A stretch of DNA of 64,000 nt from JBMNGH01 sp050949725 (GTDB taxonomy: Bacteria > Bacillota > Thermosediminibacteria > Thermosediminibacterales > Tepidanaerobacteraceae). Shown one piece after another: positions 49,917 to 58,285 of the stretch. The DNA is taken from NCBI GenBank assembly GCA_050949725.1, contig JBMNGH010000006.1, positions 124,001 through 188,000 on the forward strand. Direction: 5' to 3'. A program made the translations under genes and the position numbers. The notes under the pieces are model-generated. The model was given only the letters and a program-made list of their open reading frames with translations, did no database searches and had not been told where the DNA came from. Positions within the stretch are counted from its first letter, which is position 1; each line of letters starts with the position of its first letter.

Positions 49917-51387
49917 TCTCGGACAAACCAAATTTTTTTATTTTATACTGAAGCGTCTGGCGCTTAATATTTAATTTTTCAGCTGCTTTTGTTATATTCC
50001 AACCATGTGTTTCTAAAACTTTAAGGATAAGTTCCTTTTCTAATCCATCCAATACTTGAACCAGTGAGGAACTTTTCATATCTGAATAGTTAAGGCTTTT
50101 GTTTGAAAAAATATTGTTAAAGCAATTCGCGTCATTTTTTAAATCCTCATTCGAACCAACATTAATTTGAACAAATTGATCAGTTATGTAAAATGGGAGG
50201 TGTTCTACATCAATAAATTTTTCAGAATTGCTAATCATATTCATCGAACCTTCAAGTGTGTTCTCGAGTTCTCTTACATTTCCTGGCCATTTATAATCCA
50301 GAAATATTTTCTTCACCTGATCGGTTATCCCCAAAGCATGTTTGCCAAGTTTATTATTCAAACTGCTTATAAAGTATTTCGTCAGCACAGGTATGTCTTT
50401 TTTTCTTTCACGTAAAGGCGGTATTTTTATATATACCACGCTCAGTCTGTAAAACAAATCTCTCCTCATGGTCTCTTTTTTTATACTTTCTAATGGATCT
50501 TCATTTGTAGTAGCAATTATCCTAACATCTACTGGCTTAACTTTCGTATCTCCTAATCTTCTTATAAAGCCTTCCTGTAGAACACGTAAGAGTTTTGCCT
50601 GAAGATTAATACCCATAGAGTTTATTTCATCAAGCAGCAAGGTGCCACCGTCAGCCTGTTCAAAGAGACCTGGACGGTCTATTGCTCCAGTAAAACCACC
50701 TTTTACAGTTCCAAATAAAATTCCTTCCAAGAGACTCTCAGGAAGCGCAGCACAGTTTTGGGCAATAAAAGGCTTTGTTTTCCTTGCACTTGCGTTATGA
50801 ATACTTTGAGCAAAAAGCTCCTTACCAGTACCGGTCTCTCCATATATCAAAACCTGGGAAGAAGTTTGGGCAGCCTTTTTTGCCACAAAGGAAGCTTTTT
50901 TTATCTCTTGACTTTCCCCTACAATATCATCAAAGGTAAATCGGACAGCGGGATTATACTGTTTTTCTCGTGAAACTTTATTTTTTGTTGAATCCTGTAA
51001 AAGCAAAACCTTTTCTGATAACTCCTTTAATTTCGTAATGTCTTTAGCTATTTCAAGAGCTCCAACAATCTTTTTCCCCTTTTTAAGAGGATATGTCGAA
51101 TTAATTGTAGTAATTTCTTTTCCCTTATAATTAAAGTAAGTCTGAACACGATCTGTAATAGTTTCGCCCGTGTTTAACACATATAAAAGTGTACTTGTTT
51201 GGTGATTAAGGGACGGAAATACCTCAAGCAGGTTTTCACCTCTTACCTTTGCAGGATCTAGTCTTTCAAGGCGACCCATAGCTGCATTGTAAAAAATTGT
51301 ATTGCTGTCAGCATCCACAATGTGGATACCGATGTCAAGATGATTCAGTATTTCATAAAAAAATTCTCGAACCAGTTTATCAGTCAT
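49912..51387 (-). CDS. RocR-like sigma-54-dependent activator (PAS-AAA-Fis)
   Basis: A 491-residue activator. PAS domain at 1-115 (HIVDADSNTIFYNAAMGRLE), AAA+ domain at about 150-385 with GETGTGKE, GGTLLLDEINSM and the sigma-54 contact loop written GGFTGA instead of GAFTGA, and a Fis HTH at the C-terminus (AAEKLNIKRQTLQYKIKK). The IDRPGLFEQADGG segment is typical for RocR, which senses ornithine/citrulline. It probably drives the downstream racemase through the -24/-12 promoter. Confidence 0.9.
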   Translation of the reverse strand: MTDKLVREFFYEILNHLDIGIHIVDADSNTIFYNAAMGRLERLDPAKVRGENLLEVFPSLNHQTSTLLYVLNTGETITDRVQTYFNYKGKEITTINSTYPLKKGKKIVGALEIAKDITKLKELSEKVLLLQDSTKNKVSREKQYNPAVRFTFDDIVGESQEIKKASFVAKKAAQTSSQVLIYGETGTGKELFAQSIHNASARKTKPFIAQNCAALPESLLEGILFGTVKGGFTGAIDRPGLFEQADGGTLLLDEINSMGINLQAKLLRVLQEGFIRRLGDTKVKPVDVRIIATTNEDPLESIKKETMRRDLFYRLSVVYIKIPPLRERKKDIPVLTKYFISSLNNKLGKHALGITDQVKKIFLDYKWPGNVRELENTLEGSMNMISNSEKFIDVEHLPFYITDQFVQINVGSNEDLKNDANCFNNIFSNKSLNYSDMKSSSLVQVLDGLEKELILKVLETHGWNITKAAEKLNIKRQTLQYKIKKFGLSEN

Positions 51388-51594
51388 TTAGACCCCTCAT
51401 TTTACAAATTATTGTAGTGTATTTTTCTATAATATAGTCTAATCGTAAGAACACTCACTGAACTCGTCTATCTTAATGATTTCTATATATTTATTAAAAA
51501 CCCTTCATTGTAATTAATGTTAAGTACAGGGCATTCTTTAAGCTACTTGTATCTAACCCTCAATGCTAATGCGCAGAGATTTTTAGCTATGTAA

Positions 51595-51827
51595 ATTTTG
51601 ATTTATGAAGTCAAATTATATCAAGATTTTCGACATTTTCACGCTACGATGATGCTCAAATACGGTTTTACTGAAAGAGAAGCTCAGGAAAGGATGGTTA
51701 TAGTAACCCATTAATGATAAAAAGATACCAACATATCCTTAAAGATATGGCCTATGAAAGTGCAGATAAACTGAATAATGTTTTGGAAAAGAAAAATGAG
51801 AATGGTGTCAAAAATGGTGTCAAATAA
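51595..51827 (+). pseudogene. C-terminal remnant of a tyrosine integrase
   Basis: Reading from about 51595 the frame gives DFRHFHATMMLKYGFTERE then AQERM, the RHxxAT box of tyrosine recombinases. After ERM one base is missing (near 51694), and the next frame continues with SNPLMIKRYQHILKDMAYES and ends in NGVKNGVK at 51827, as in integrases of Firmicute phages and ICEs. The N-terminal ~300 residues are absent. The fragment points at the 3' end of tRNA-Leu only 53 bp away, the usual attachment-site geometry. 51388-51594 holds no other feature. Confidence 0.75.
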
Positions 51828-51828
51828 A

Positions 51829-51863
51829 AAAACAAGGTCTTGATTTCGCAAATCAAAAACCCT
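51829..51863 (-). terminator. Terminator of the six-tRNA operon
   Basis: Minus strand imperfect stem with TTGATTT-GCG-AAATCAA at its tip and CCTTG plus seven T at its end, 18 bp after tRNA-Leu. Confidence 0.75.
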
Positions 51864-51880
51864 GTAACCCTTATCAACAG

Positions 51881-51969
51881 TGGTGCCGAGGACCGGAATC
51901 GAACCGGTACGGGATTTAACTCCCGCAGGATTTTAAGTCCTGTGCGTCTGCCTGTTCCGCCACCCCGGC
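51881..51969 (-). tRNA. tRNA-Leu(TAA)
   Basis: 89 nt class II tRNA with long variable arm, anticodon TAA, encoded CCA. Adjacent to the integrase remnant. Confidence 0.96.
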
Positions 51970-51979
51970 ATATATATAA

Positions 51980-52053
<74 letters not shown>

Positions 52054-52070
52054 TTGTTGTTAGATAAAAA

Positions 52071-52145
52071 TGGAGCGGAAGACGGGATTTGAACCCGCGA
52101 CCCTCGCCTTGGCAAGGCGATGCTCTACCACTGAGCCACTTCCGC
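52071..52145 (-). tRNA. tRNA-Gly(GCC)
   Basis: 75 nt, anticodon GCC, encoded CCA. Confidence 0.96.
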
Positions 52146-52152
52146 ATATTTA

Positions 52153-52228
<76 letters not shown>

Positions 52229-52237
52229 TTGGTATAA

Positions 52238-52314
52238 TGGCGACCCAGAAGGGACTTGAACCCTCGACCTCCAACGTGACAGGCTGGCGTTCTAACCAAC
52301 TGAACTACTGGGCC
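52238..52314 (-). tRNA. tRNA-Asp(GTC)
   Basis: 77 nt, anticodon GTC, encoded CCA, acceptor stem GGCCCAG/CTGGGTC. Confidence 0.96.
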
Positions 52315-52322
52315 GCATATTT

Positions 52323-52398
52323 TGGTGGGCGGAACAGGGCTCGAACCTGTGACCCCGTGCTTGTAAGGCACGTGCTCTCCCAGCTGAGCTACCCGCCC
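52323..52398 (-). tRNA. tRNA-Val(TAC)
   Basis: 76 nt, anticodon TAC, encoded CCA; first tRNA of the six-gene operon. Confidence 0.96.
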
Positions 52399-52551
52399 AA
52401 AAGACAATACTAAGTATACATTAGAATCTATTTCGTGTCAAAAATCATTAAATATTATAATTACTAATTAAATATTTTATACGTCTAATAGCTTTAATTA
52501 TCTCGTATTATCTAGAGGCGTTGTTTATGGTTTGAAATATCATTTGGTTAA

Positions 52552-52580
52552 ATTATATAAATAAACTGGAGATTTGTCAA
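52552..52580 (-). promoter_or_regulatory. Promoter of the six-tRNA operon
   Basis: Perfect TTGACA and TATAAT with a 17-bp spacer, about 150 bp before tRNA-Val(TAC). The rest of the gap 52399-52765 is A/T-rich and empty apart from the NFU promoter. Confidence 0.85.
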
Positions 52581-52696
52581 CTCGTGGTCATGCAAGGATA
52601 GAGATGTCTTTTTTTTATACGTACGGCTGCTGTTTTCCTGCTTTTTACCCTAATAGAATTTTACTCTATCACCGTACTTCTAATAAGTAATGAAAA

Positions 52697-52725
52697 TTGA
52701 TTGTATAATTTAGTTTTGGTATAAT
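52697..52725 (+). promoter_or_regulatory. Promoter of the NFU gene
   Basis: TTGATT and TATAAT with a 17-bp spacer, 40 bp before the TTG start. Confidence 0.75.
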
Positions 52726-52765
52726 TAGTACGCACTAAAAAGATTGATGAAAGGAGCTGTGTTTT

Positions 52766-52990
52766 TTGAAAGAAAAAGTTAAAGAGGCCCTTGACAAACT
52801 AAGACCCTCTTTACAGGCAGACGGAGGAGATGTAGAGTTAGTTGATGTCGATGAATCATCAGGAGTTGTGAAAGTCAGACTTAAGGGAGCTTGTGCCGGA
52901 TGTCCATTTTCAACAATGACTTTAAAAAATGGAATAGAAGAAGTTTTAAAGGAACAGGTTCCGGGAGTTCAAGAAGTAAAACAAGCTTAA
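52766..52990 (+). CDS. NFU-type iron-sulfur scaffold protein
   Basis: A 74-residue NifU C-terminal-domain protein. LRPSLQADGGDVELVDVD and the CAGC motif (residues 43-46, in GACAGCPFSTMTLKNG) are the family hallmarks; the two cysteines bind a [4Fe-4S] cluster between two subunits for delivery to apoproteins. Start is TTG with AAGGAG 9 nt upstream. One of two plus-strand genes; stands alone. Confidence 0.94.
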   Translation: MKEKVKEALDKLRPSLQADGGDVELVDVDESSGVVKVRLKGACAGCPFSTMTLKNGIEEVLKEQVPGVQEVKQA

Positions 52991-53012
52991 CGTGAAATAT
53001 ACCAGAAGTCAA

Positions 53013-53036
53013 AAAAGGCCTTAAGTTAGGCCTTTT
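53013..53036. terminator. Bidirectional terminator between convergent genes
   Basis: AAAAGGCC, 8-nt loop, GGCCTTTT between the NFU gene and the convergent phosphatase gene; overlaps the stop region of the latter. Confidence 0.85.
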
Positions 53037-53676
53037 CAGATTTTAAGTAACCCCTACCTAAATGATTGATGTCATTTACTGCTACAATGAAAGCGTCGCT
53101 TAAACCTAGGTCAGTTGTACCATCATACTCAAGAACTGTTAGTGATGTGTTGCTTATTTTGAACTTCCAGAATTTTTCTTTTTCCAAGCCGAGTATTACA
53201 GATAGCAATGCCCTGATTGGCCCCGCGTGTGTAACAATTGCAACGTTCTTTTCCTTATTATTATGTGCAATCTTTCGTAAAAAAACTGCTACTCTATTAC
53301 AGAGTTCACAAATGGTTTCTCCTCCGGGAGGCCTTACGTAATGTGGATTTTCACGCCATTGTGCAAACTCCCTCGGCCATTTCTGTTGAATTTCTTCAAG
53401 TGTAAATCCTTCCCATATACCTAAGCTTAGTTCTCTCATTTCTTTTACTGTATTTACATCAAGAAGGTGTGGCTTGGCAATTAATTTTGCTGTCTCAAAT
53501 GCTCTCTGAAGATCACTCGAATAGACTATATCTATTTTTTCGTCTTTTAACCTTTCGGAAAGCTTTTTGGCCTGTGTCTTACCTTCTTCATTCAGGGGTA
53601 TATCTGATTGACCGTGATATCTCGATTCTCTATTCCAAATGGTTTCACCATGCCTTATTAAAATAAATCTGGCCAT
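53026..53676 (-). CDS. Histidine phosphatase (phosphoglycerate mutase-like) family protein
   Basis: A 216-residue member of the histidine phosphatase superfamily. The phosphohistidine motif LIRHGETIWN lies at 6-15, with the second histidine in VTHAGPIRAL (about 150-159) and a catalytic glutamate in MRELSLGIWEG (about 82-92). Candidates are CobC-like phosphatase, broad-specificity phosphatase or a mutase; no cobalamin genes are near, so the substrate is open. ATG at 53676 with AAGGATG upstream. Confidence 0.9.
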   Translation of the reverse strand: MARFILIRHGETIWNRESRYHGQSDIPLNEEGKTQAKKLSERLKDEKIDIVYSSDLQRAFETAKLIAKPHLLDVNTVKEMRELSLGIWEGFTLEEIQQKWPREFAQWRENPHYVRPPGGETICELCNRVAVFLRKIAHNNKEKNVAIVTHAGPIRALLSVILGLEKEKFWKFKISNTSLTVLEYDGTTDLGLSDAFIVAVNDINHLGRGYLKSEKA

Positions 53677-53696
53677 CAAATCATCCTTTAGTGTTT

Positions 53697-54305
53697 TTAC
53701 ACCTTTTTATGCCCTCTAAAATATTTAAAAAACAACAACCATGATAAAATAATAATCAAAAATACAATTAAAGCACCGCCTATTTTGTAGGCAAAAGGCA
53801 GGCTGTAAATAAACCCCAAATAAGAATAAAGTCTTATAAAAAGCAATATTGATACAAGTGCCCAAACAAAATCACCTATTAAAGAATATATCATATAACT
53901 AAAAAAATTAATCCTGAAGATCCCGGCAGCCCATATTGCAGGTGTACGGGTAATCCCAATCCACCTGCTTATCATATTTGTTATACCACCGTATTTGTTA
54001 AACCACCCCTTGAGTTTTTCAATATCTTCTTTTTTTATTCGCAGCAGTTTATAAAGTTTCTCTAATATAAACATGCCACCATTATAACCCAAATAATAAG
54101 CCAAAACGTTTCCGAGCAAATTTCCTATTGTTGCAACTATTACCGCAGTTGTAAAAGTCATTTTTCCTGCACTTATAAGATAAGCCACGAAAATGAACAA
54201 CAACTGAATAGGTAACGGAATACCAATCCCTTCTATGAACAAAATAAAAACCAGCCCATAATATCCGTATTTAGTTACAATGTCATAAAGTGTAGTATCT
54301 ACCAT
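53697..54305 (-). CDS. DedA-family membrane protein
   Basis: About 202 residues with four to five hydrophobic segments and the DedA hallmarks FIEGIGIPLP (about 22-31), an ATIGNLLGNVLAYYLGYNGG stretch (about 58-77), and SRWIGITRTPAIWAAGI (about 115-131) with the conserved arginine and proline. DedA proteins help recycle undecaprenyl phosphate or other lipids and affect membrane energetics. Start at ATG 54305 with GGTGAT upstream. Likely co-transcribed with the phosphatase 20 bp downstream. Confidence 0.92.
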   Translation of the reverse strand: MVDTTLYDIVTKYGYYGLVFILFIEGIGIPLPIQLLFIFVAYLISAGKMTFTTAVIVATIGNLLGNVLAYYLGYNGGMFILEKLYKLLRIKKEDIEKLKGWFNKYGGITNMISRWIGITRTPAIWAAGIFRINFFSYMIYSLIGDFVWALVSILLFIRLYSYLGFIYSLPFAYKIGGALIVFLIIILSWLLFFKYFRGHKKV

Positions 54306-54397
54306 AATTGATATCACCGAAATAAATTATATAACAAAAACTATTAACAACCAAATATTAATAATCTCTATTTATATTTTTATTGCTTAAAATTTGA

Positions 54398-54532
54398 TTA
54401 TACCGCAATAACATTTAACTGTTTTGCAGATATTAATATTTTTGCTTCTTTTTTTATCACTTCGACAAATCCTTCTCCATCACTACACACTATTATAACC
54501 GTATTTTTTTTTAAATGATTATAATTTGGGGG
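54398..54532 (-). pseudogene. Unidentified C-terminal gene fragment
   Basis: About 43 codons end in TAA and read KKNTVIIVCSDGEGFVEVIK then KEAKILISAK and QLNVIAV. There is no start codon with a ribosome site and an in-frame TAG lies just upstream. Composition looks protein-like (a beta-strand then helix), so it may be the tail of a deleted gene. I cannot name the family. Confidence 0.35.
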
Positions 54533-54624
54533 CTACTCTAAATCAAATTTTCAATAGACCTTACACATGAAATAAAAATACGAGAGTTTTACCAAGTCAG
54601 TTATAGTTTCAATACAAAAGTCAG

Positions 54625-54648
54625 AGAGGTAGCCATAAAGCTACCTCT
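54625..54648 (-). terminator. Hairpin after the permease gene
   Basis: AGAGGTAGC, 6-nt loop, GCTACCTCT, about 20 bp after the permease stop; a short T-run follows on the minus strand. Confidence 0.7.
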
Positions 54649-54668
54649 GCATAGATAAAACTGCAAGG

Positions 54669-56036
54669 TTATTTTATTGAAGCTTTCGATATGTGGGTTT
54701 TCCAAGATTCTGGTGTGAAATTATCAGGCGCCACAGCTGCCTTCACTCTCATTAAGACATAGTAAACAATTCCCGTTAGAATATATGATTGTACCGCAGC
54801 TATACCAAAAGGATTAACATATTGGAAATAATACCCAATTAAAATTCCTAGCACAAGTGTTATAGTTGCCATTAAATTCCATCCTTTTATATCTTCCCAT
54901 TTCTGTTTTCTTAAAAAGAAGAAGTCAACAGCCATCACTGCAGCTAATGGTGCAAATAGAATTCCTAGAAGTAACAAGAAATCCATAAATCTATTTAAAA
55001 TTCCCGCAAGCGCTAAAATAATCCCTATCACACCTATGCTCAAGGTAAGCAGTTTTTGAGTTCTGAGGTCTTCCGTGTTAAACATATTACCAAGGCTAAG
55101 CCCTGCACTGTATACTGACACTATCTGACTGGTCCATTGTGCTATAAACAATAGCAGATAAGCCCAAAAAGGATAACCTAAGACTACCATAACTTGTATA
55201 ATATCAAATGTTGTTGTTCCTATTCCAACTGCCATTATTGCTCCTATTAAAATCTCGACAAAACCCACTACTACTATCAGAGACGGCATCAATATCGAAT
55301 CCTTTAAAATTGGTCTATGAAGTCTGCTGTAATCTGAAATCATAACCCATTGGCAAATATTGAGTCCTAAAATTGTTGATATAGCCGTGCTCCAAGTCAT
55401 TGTTTGTTGCGGCGCCCATTGGAATATTTCAGTTATTCCGTGAGCTTTAACCGAAAGATAAATTCCAAATCCAAAAATTAATAGACCCGCTGGGACCGCT
55501 AAATAATCAAACAATTTCATAGATGTAAATCCAAGTAGTGCAGGTGCCATGAAAATTATTCCCATTATTATTACCATTATTGCCCAAGGTCCAAATTGTT
55601 GAGTATAATCAATACCAAAAGCAACGCAAAATGCGTTTGCTACCAAAGCAGTATTTACTGCCCACCATCCGATCATCATAATCAATACGCTAAGAGAAGC
55701 AATAATGCGTGCTTGTATACTTCCTAAACTCTGTCTAGCAATAACCGTCCCAGATAGTCCTGTTTTTGCACCCAAATATGCATTAATAGAATCGCCAATC
55801 CATGTTATTACTACTAATGCTATTATTATCAACAAAACAACTTGTCCAATACTAAATCCGCTTGCAAGAGCAGCACCAGTCATAACAACAGTAAAACTAA
55901 ATTCTACCCCTGCATATACTGTTGCCGGTCCTAACCATGATTCTCTTTTTTCAAGAGGAACAGGATTTAAAGCCAAGTCTTTTTCAGCTGATTCTGTTCC
56001 AGTTAACTTTTGTTTTATATTATCCCATAATCCCAT
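54669..56036 (-). CDS. NCS1-family nucleobase/hydantoin permease (CodB-like)
   Basis: A 455-residue secondary transporter with about 12 membrane helices. The N-terminus (VPLEKRESWLGPATVYAGVEF, about 27-47) and the helix-1/2 region with ALASGFSIGQ match cytosine/purine/hydantoin symporters of the NCS1 family. The start at 56036 has an ideal AAGGAGG. It follows hyuA-hyuB, which argues for a hydantoin, allantoin-like or pyrimidine substrate. A 420-bp gap with an inverted-repeat element separates it from hyuB, so it may have its own promoter. Confidence 0.9.
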   Translation of the reverse strand: MGLWDNIKQKLTGTESAEKDLALNPVPLEKRESWLGPATVYAGVEFSFTVVMTGAALASGFSIGQVVLLIIIALVVITWIGDSINAYLGAKTGLSGTVIARQSLGSIQARIIASLSVLIMMIGWWAVNTALVANAFCVAFGIDYTQQFGPWAIMVIIMGIIFMAPALLGFTSMKLFDYLAVPAGLLIFGFGIYLSVKAHGITEIFQWAPQQTMTWSTAISTILGLNICQWVMISDYSRLHRPILKDSILMPSLIVVVGFVEILIGAIMAVGIGTTTFDIIQVMVVLGYPFWAYLLLFIAQWTSQIVSVYSAGLSLGNMFNTEDLRTQKLLTLSIGVIGIILALAGILNRFMDFLLLLGILFAPLAAVMAVDFFFLRKQKWEDIKGWNLMATITLVLGILIGYYFQYVNPFGIAAVQSYILTGIVYYVLMRVKAAVAPDNFTPESWKTHISKASIK

Positions 56037-56187
56037 AAAAGAATACCTCCTTTTTTTTACGAAATTATAAATCCTTATCAATATTATGAATTATTTCGCT
56101 ATAATATTATACTCTAACAATTAGCTCTATATTTTAATTTGATGTATTTATTTTTTATGCCAGAGCCTTACAACGATAAAGGATTAA

Positions 56188-56364
56188 AAAAAGCATACTA
56201 CCCCTTGTGAATACTAATCTTGAATACTTCGCATCTTTGCCTTGTAAATGGTGGAAAATTGCCTTAAAATACCCTTCTGTAATCTGATTATGTACGTTTC
56301 AGGTGCGTTTTATCCATAGAAGACGATATGTGCTATTAACTTTTTAAGGGGTAGTTAGCTTTTT
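56188..56364 (-). repeat. 177-bp element bounded by 19-bp imperfect inverted repeats
   Basis: Left arm 56188-56206 (AAAAAGCATACTACCCCTT) is the reverse complement of the right arm 56346-56364 with two mismatches. No ORF lies inside. It may be a miniature transposable element, or an RNA whose ends pair; on the minus strand the second arm runs into seven T, as in a terminator. The rest of the gap (56037-56187, 56365-56460) shows only TATAAT-like boxes for the permease. Confidence 0.5.
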
Positions 56365-56460
56365 CAGTTTGTATGCATCTGGAAAGATTTATCTCAGTAT
56401 ATTCTTCAGATTATACTACATTCTCAATACAGCATTTTATCTACTACAGGATATAAGTAT

Positions 56461-58201
56461 TTATTTCCCCATCTCTTCTCTCAATGTTTTTGTAGCTTCG
56501 TAGTCCACCGTAAGTCCATCAACATTAATGATTACCCCATATTTTTCTTTGGCAATCTCAAAAGATATCAAGCCTTCCTTATAATCTTGAAGTACTAGGT
56601 CAGGATTTCGTTCTAGTGGTTCACCCCAACCACCACCTCCTCCGCTTCTAATACTCAGAATATCCCCTTTCTTCATTACATAATTGGATGCTCTACCTCC
56701 ATCCCATTTTTCTTTACCGTCCCTTATCACAACCATGTGATTACATGACCCATTTTCGCCGCCATCAAGCCCCCACGGCGGGTAATTAATCCTACTGAGT
56801 GAACATACGAAATTAGCTTCATCCGAGAGTATTCTATAATCTTTCCTCATCCCAAAACCGCCTCGGAATCTTCCCTGTCCTACTCCGTCTTCCAAGTTGA
56901 ATCTCATGCACTCAACTCTGACCGGATAATCCCTCTCAATGACTTCCACTGGATTGCAATAGGTTTCTCCGTCTGCTGCCGCTACAAGACACGATTCACC
57001 GTTTTTGTCAATACCAGCTCCCCATCCTCCTGGATTAGGTTCGCATAAAATTTTATACTTCCCATCTCTTGGATCTGTCATGCTAAGCGTCTCACTTACC
57101 ACCGACAGAAAGTGCCCCGCAGTAAGCCTTTCTGGCATGTGAGGAGCTAGTGCTTTCCATATTAAATCTACAGCATAAAACATCGTCTCCCAATAACAAC
57201 TTACCGGAGCAGGAGGTAGGGCATTAAATATCGTCCCTTCCGGACAAATAACCTTAATTGGCTCTAAATAACCCTGATTAAGAGGCACACGTGGATCTGT
57301 AATTGCGGTAAACGCTGTTGCAACGGCAGTGTATATTCCTGCAAAAGTCGTATTAATCGGAGCCTTCACTTGTGGTGGATTATCGGTATAATCAACTATA
57401 AACTTATCGTCTGTAATCTTTACTCTCGCTCTTATTGTAAGATCTTCGTCCATTCCTTCATACTTCTCTACCCGATCTTCAGCAAAAAATTCACCTTTTA
57501 TTAACTCCTTTAGCCTGTTCTTACCCATAATTCTTCCATCATTTATCCTATCTTCCATTGCCTCTAAAACAAGTTCCACTCCATACTTGTCGCATAGGTC
57601 ATTTATCCTCCTATAAGCATATCTTAATGCTGCAGCAAGAGCCTCTAAGTCTCCATATACAAAGTCAGGTATTCTACTGTTCCGCAATATTATTCTTACA
57701 ACTTCTTTATTCAATTTTTGGCCTTTCATAGAAATGAGATGTAGGAATAATCAGCCCCTCTTGATATATCTCAGTTGCATTGGGACCCCAGCTCCCTGGG
57801 TTCATACCTCCAACGTCGTTAACATGAGCCCTTATTGTTCCTATTGCGATTAGTTCATCTTTGTAAAATATAGGCATCGCCAAAGCAACATCGTTTAGAT
57901 GAGTACTAATTCTATAAGGGTCGTTTATTATAAAGATATCACCTGGATCCAATCCTAAGTCATGTTCCTCTATATCTTCCATAACCGCCTTAGCAATGAT
58001 AGGCATGACGCCTAGAAATACCGGTATGCCCGTTCCAATCGATACCAAATCACCCTTGCTATTCGTAATCGCTGGCGCAAAATCATATGTTTCATATATA
58101 ATACTGCTTTTTGCAGTCCTGATTGCAGTCCAAAACATCTCCTTAGCTATATTATCCAGCGAATTTTTAATGATTCTAATAGATACAACATCCTTAATCA
58201 T
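56461..58201 (-). pseudogene. hyuB: Hydantoinase/5-oxoprolinase subunit B, single-base frameshift
   Basis: The first 164 codons (58201 to about 57720) encode the HyuB N-terminus including DPGDIFIINDPY and THLNDVALAMPIF; the frame then ends after HFYERPKIE. A second frame from 57729 to 56461 continues with LNKEVVRIILRNSRIPDFVY and carries the rest with GGFGMRKDYRIL and SIRSGGGGGWGEP. Removing one base from the run of five A (plus-strand T at 57715-57719) joins them as ERPKLNKEV and gives about 575 residues, the normal size. HyuB with HyuA hydrolyses cyclic amides with ATP. Start ATG 58201 with GAGGTG upstream. Confidence 0.85.
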
Positions 58202-58285
58202 TCTTATCACCTCAATAGTTTAATATTTGAACTGGATACATACCAGAAATATCTCGAATAATTAAAAGAGCAATCTTGCTCACCA

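Noticed and set aside
56255..56285. Possible sigma-54 promoter for the permease on the minus strand
   Set aside because: GG and GC have correct spacing but the -12 element reads AAGGCA rather than TTGC, and it lies inside the inverted-repeat element.
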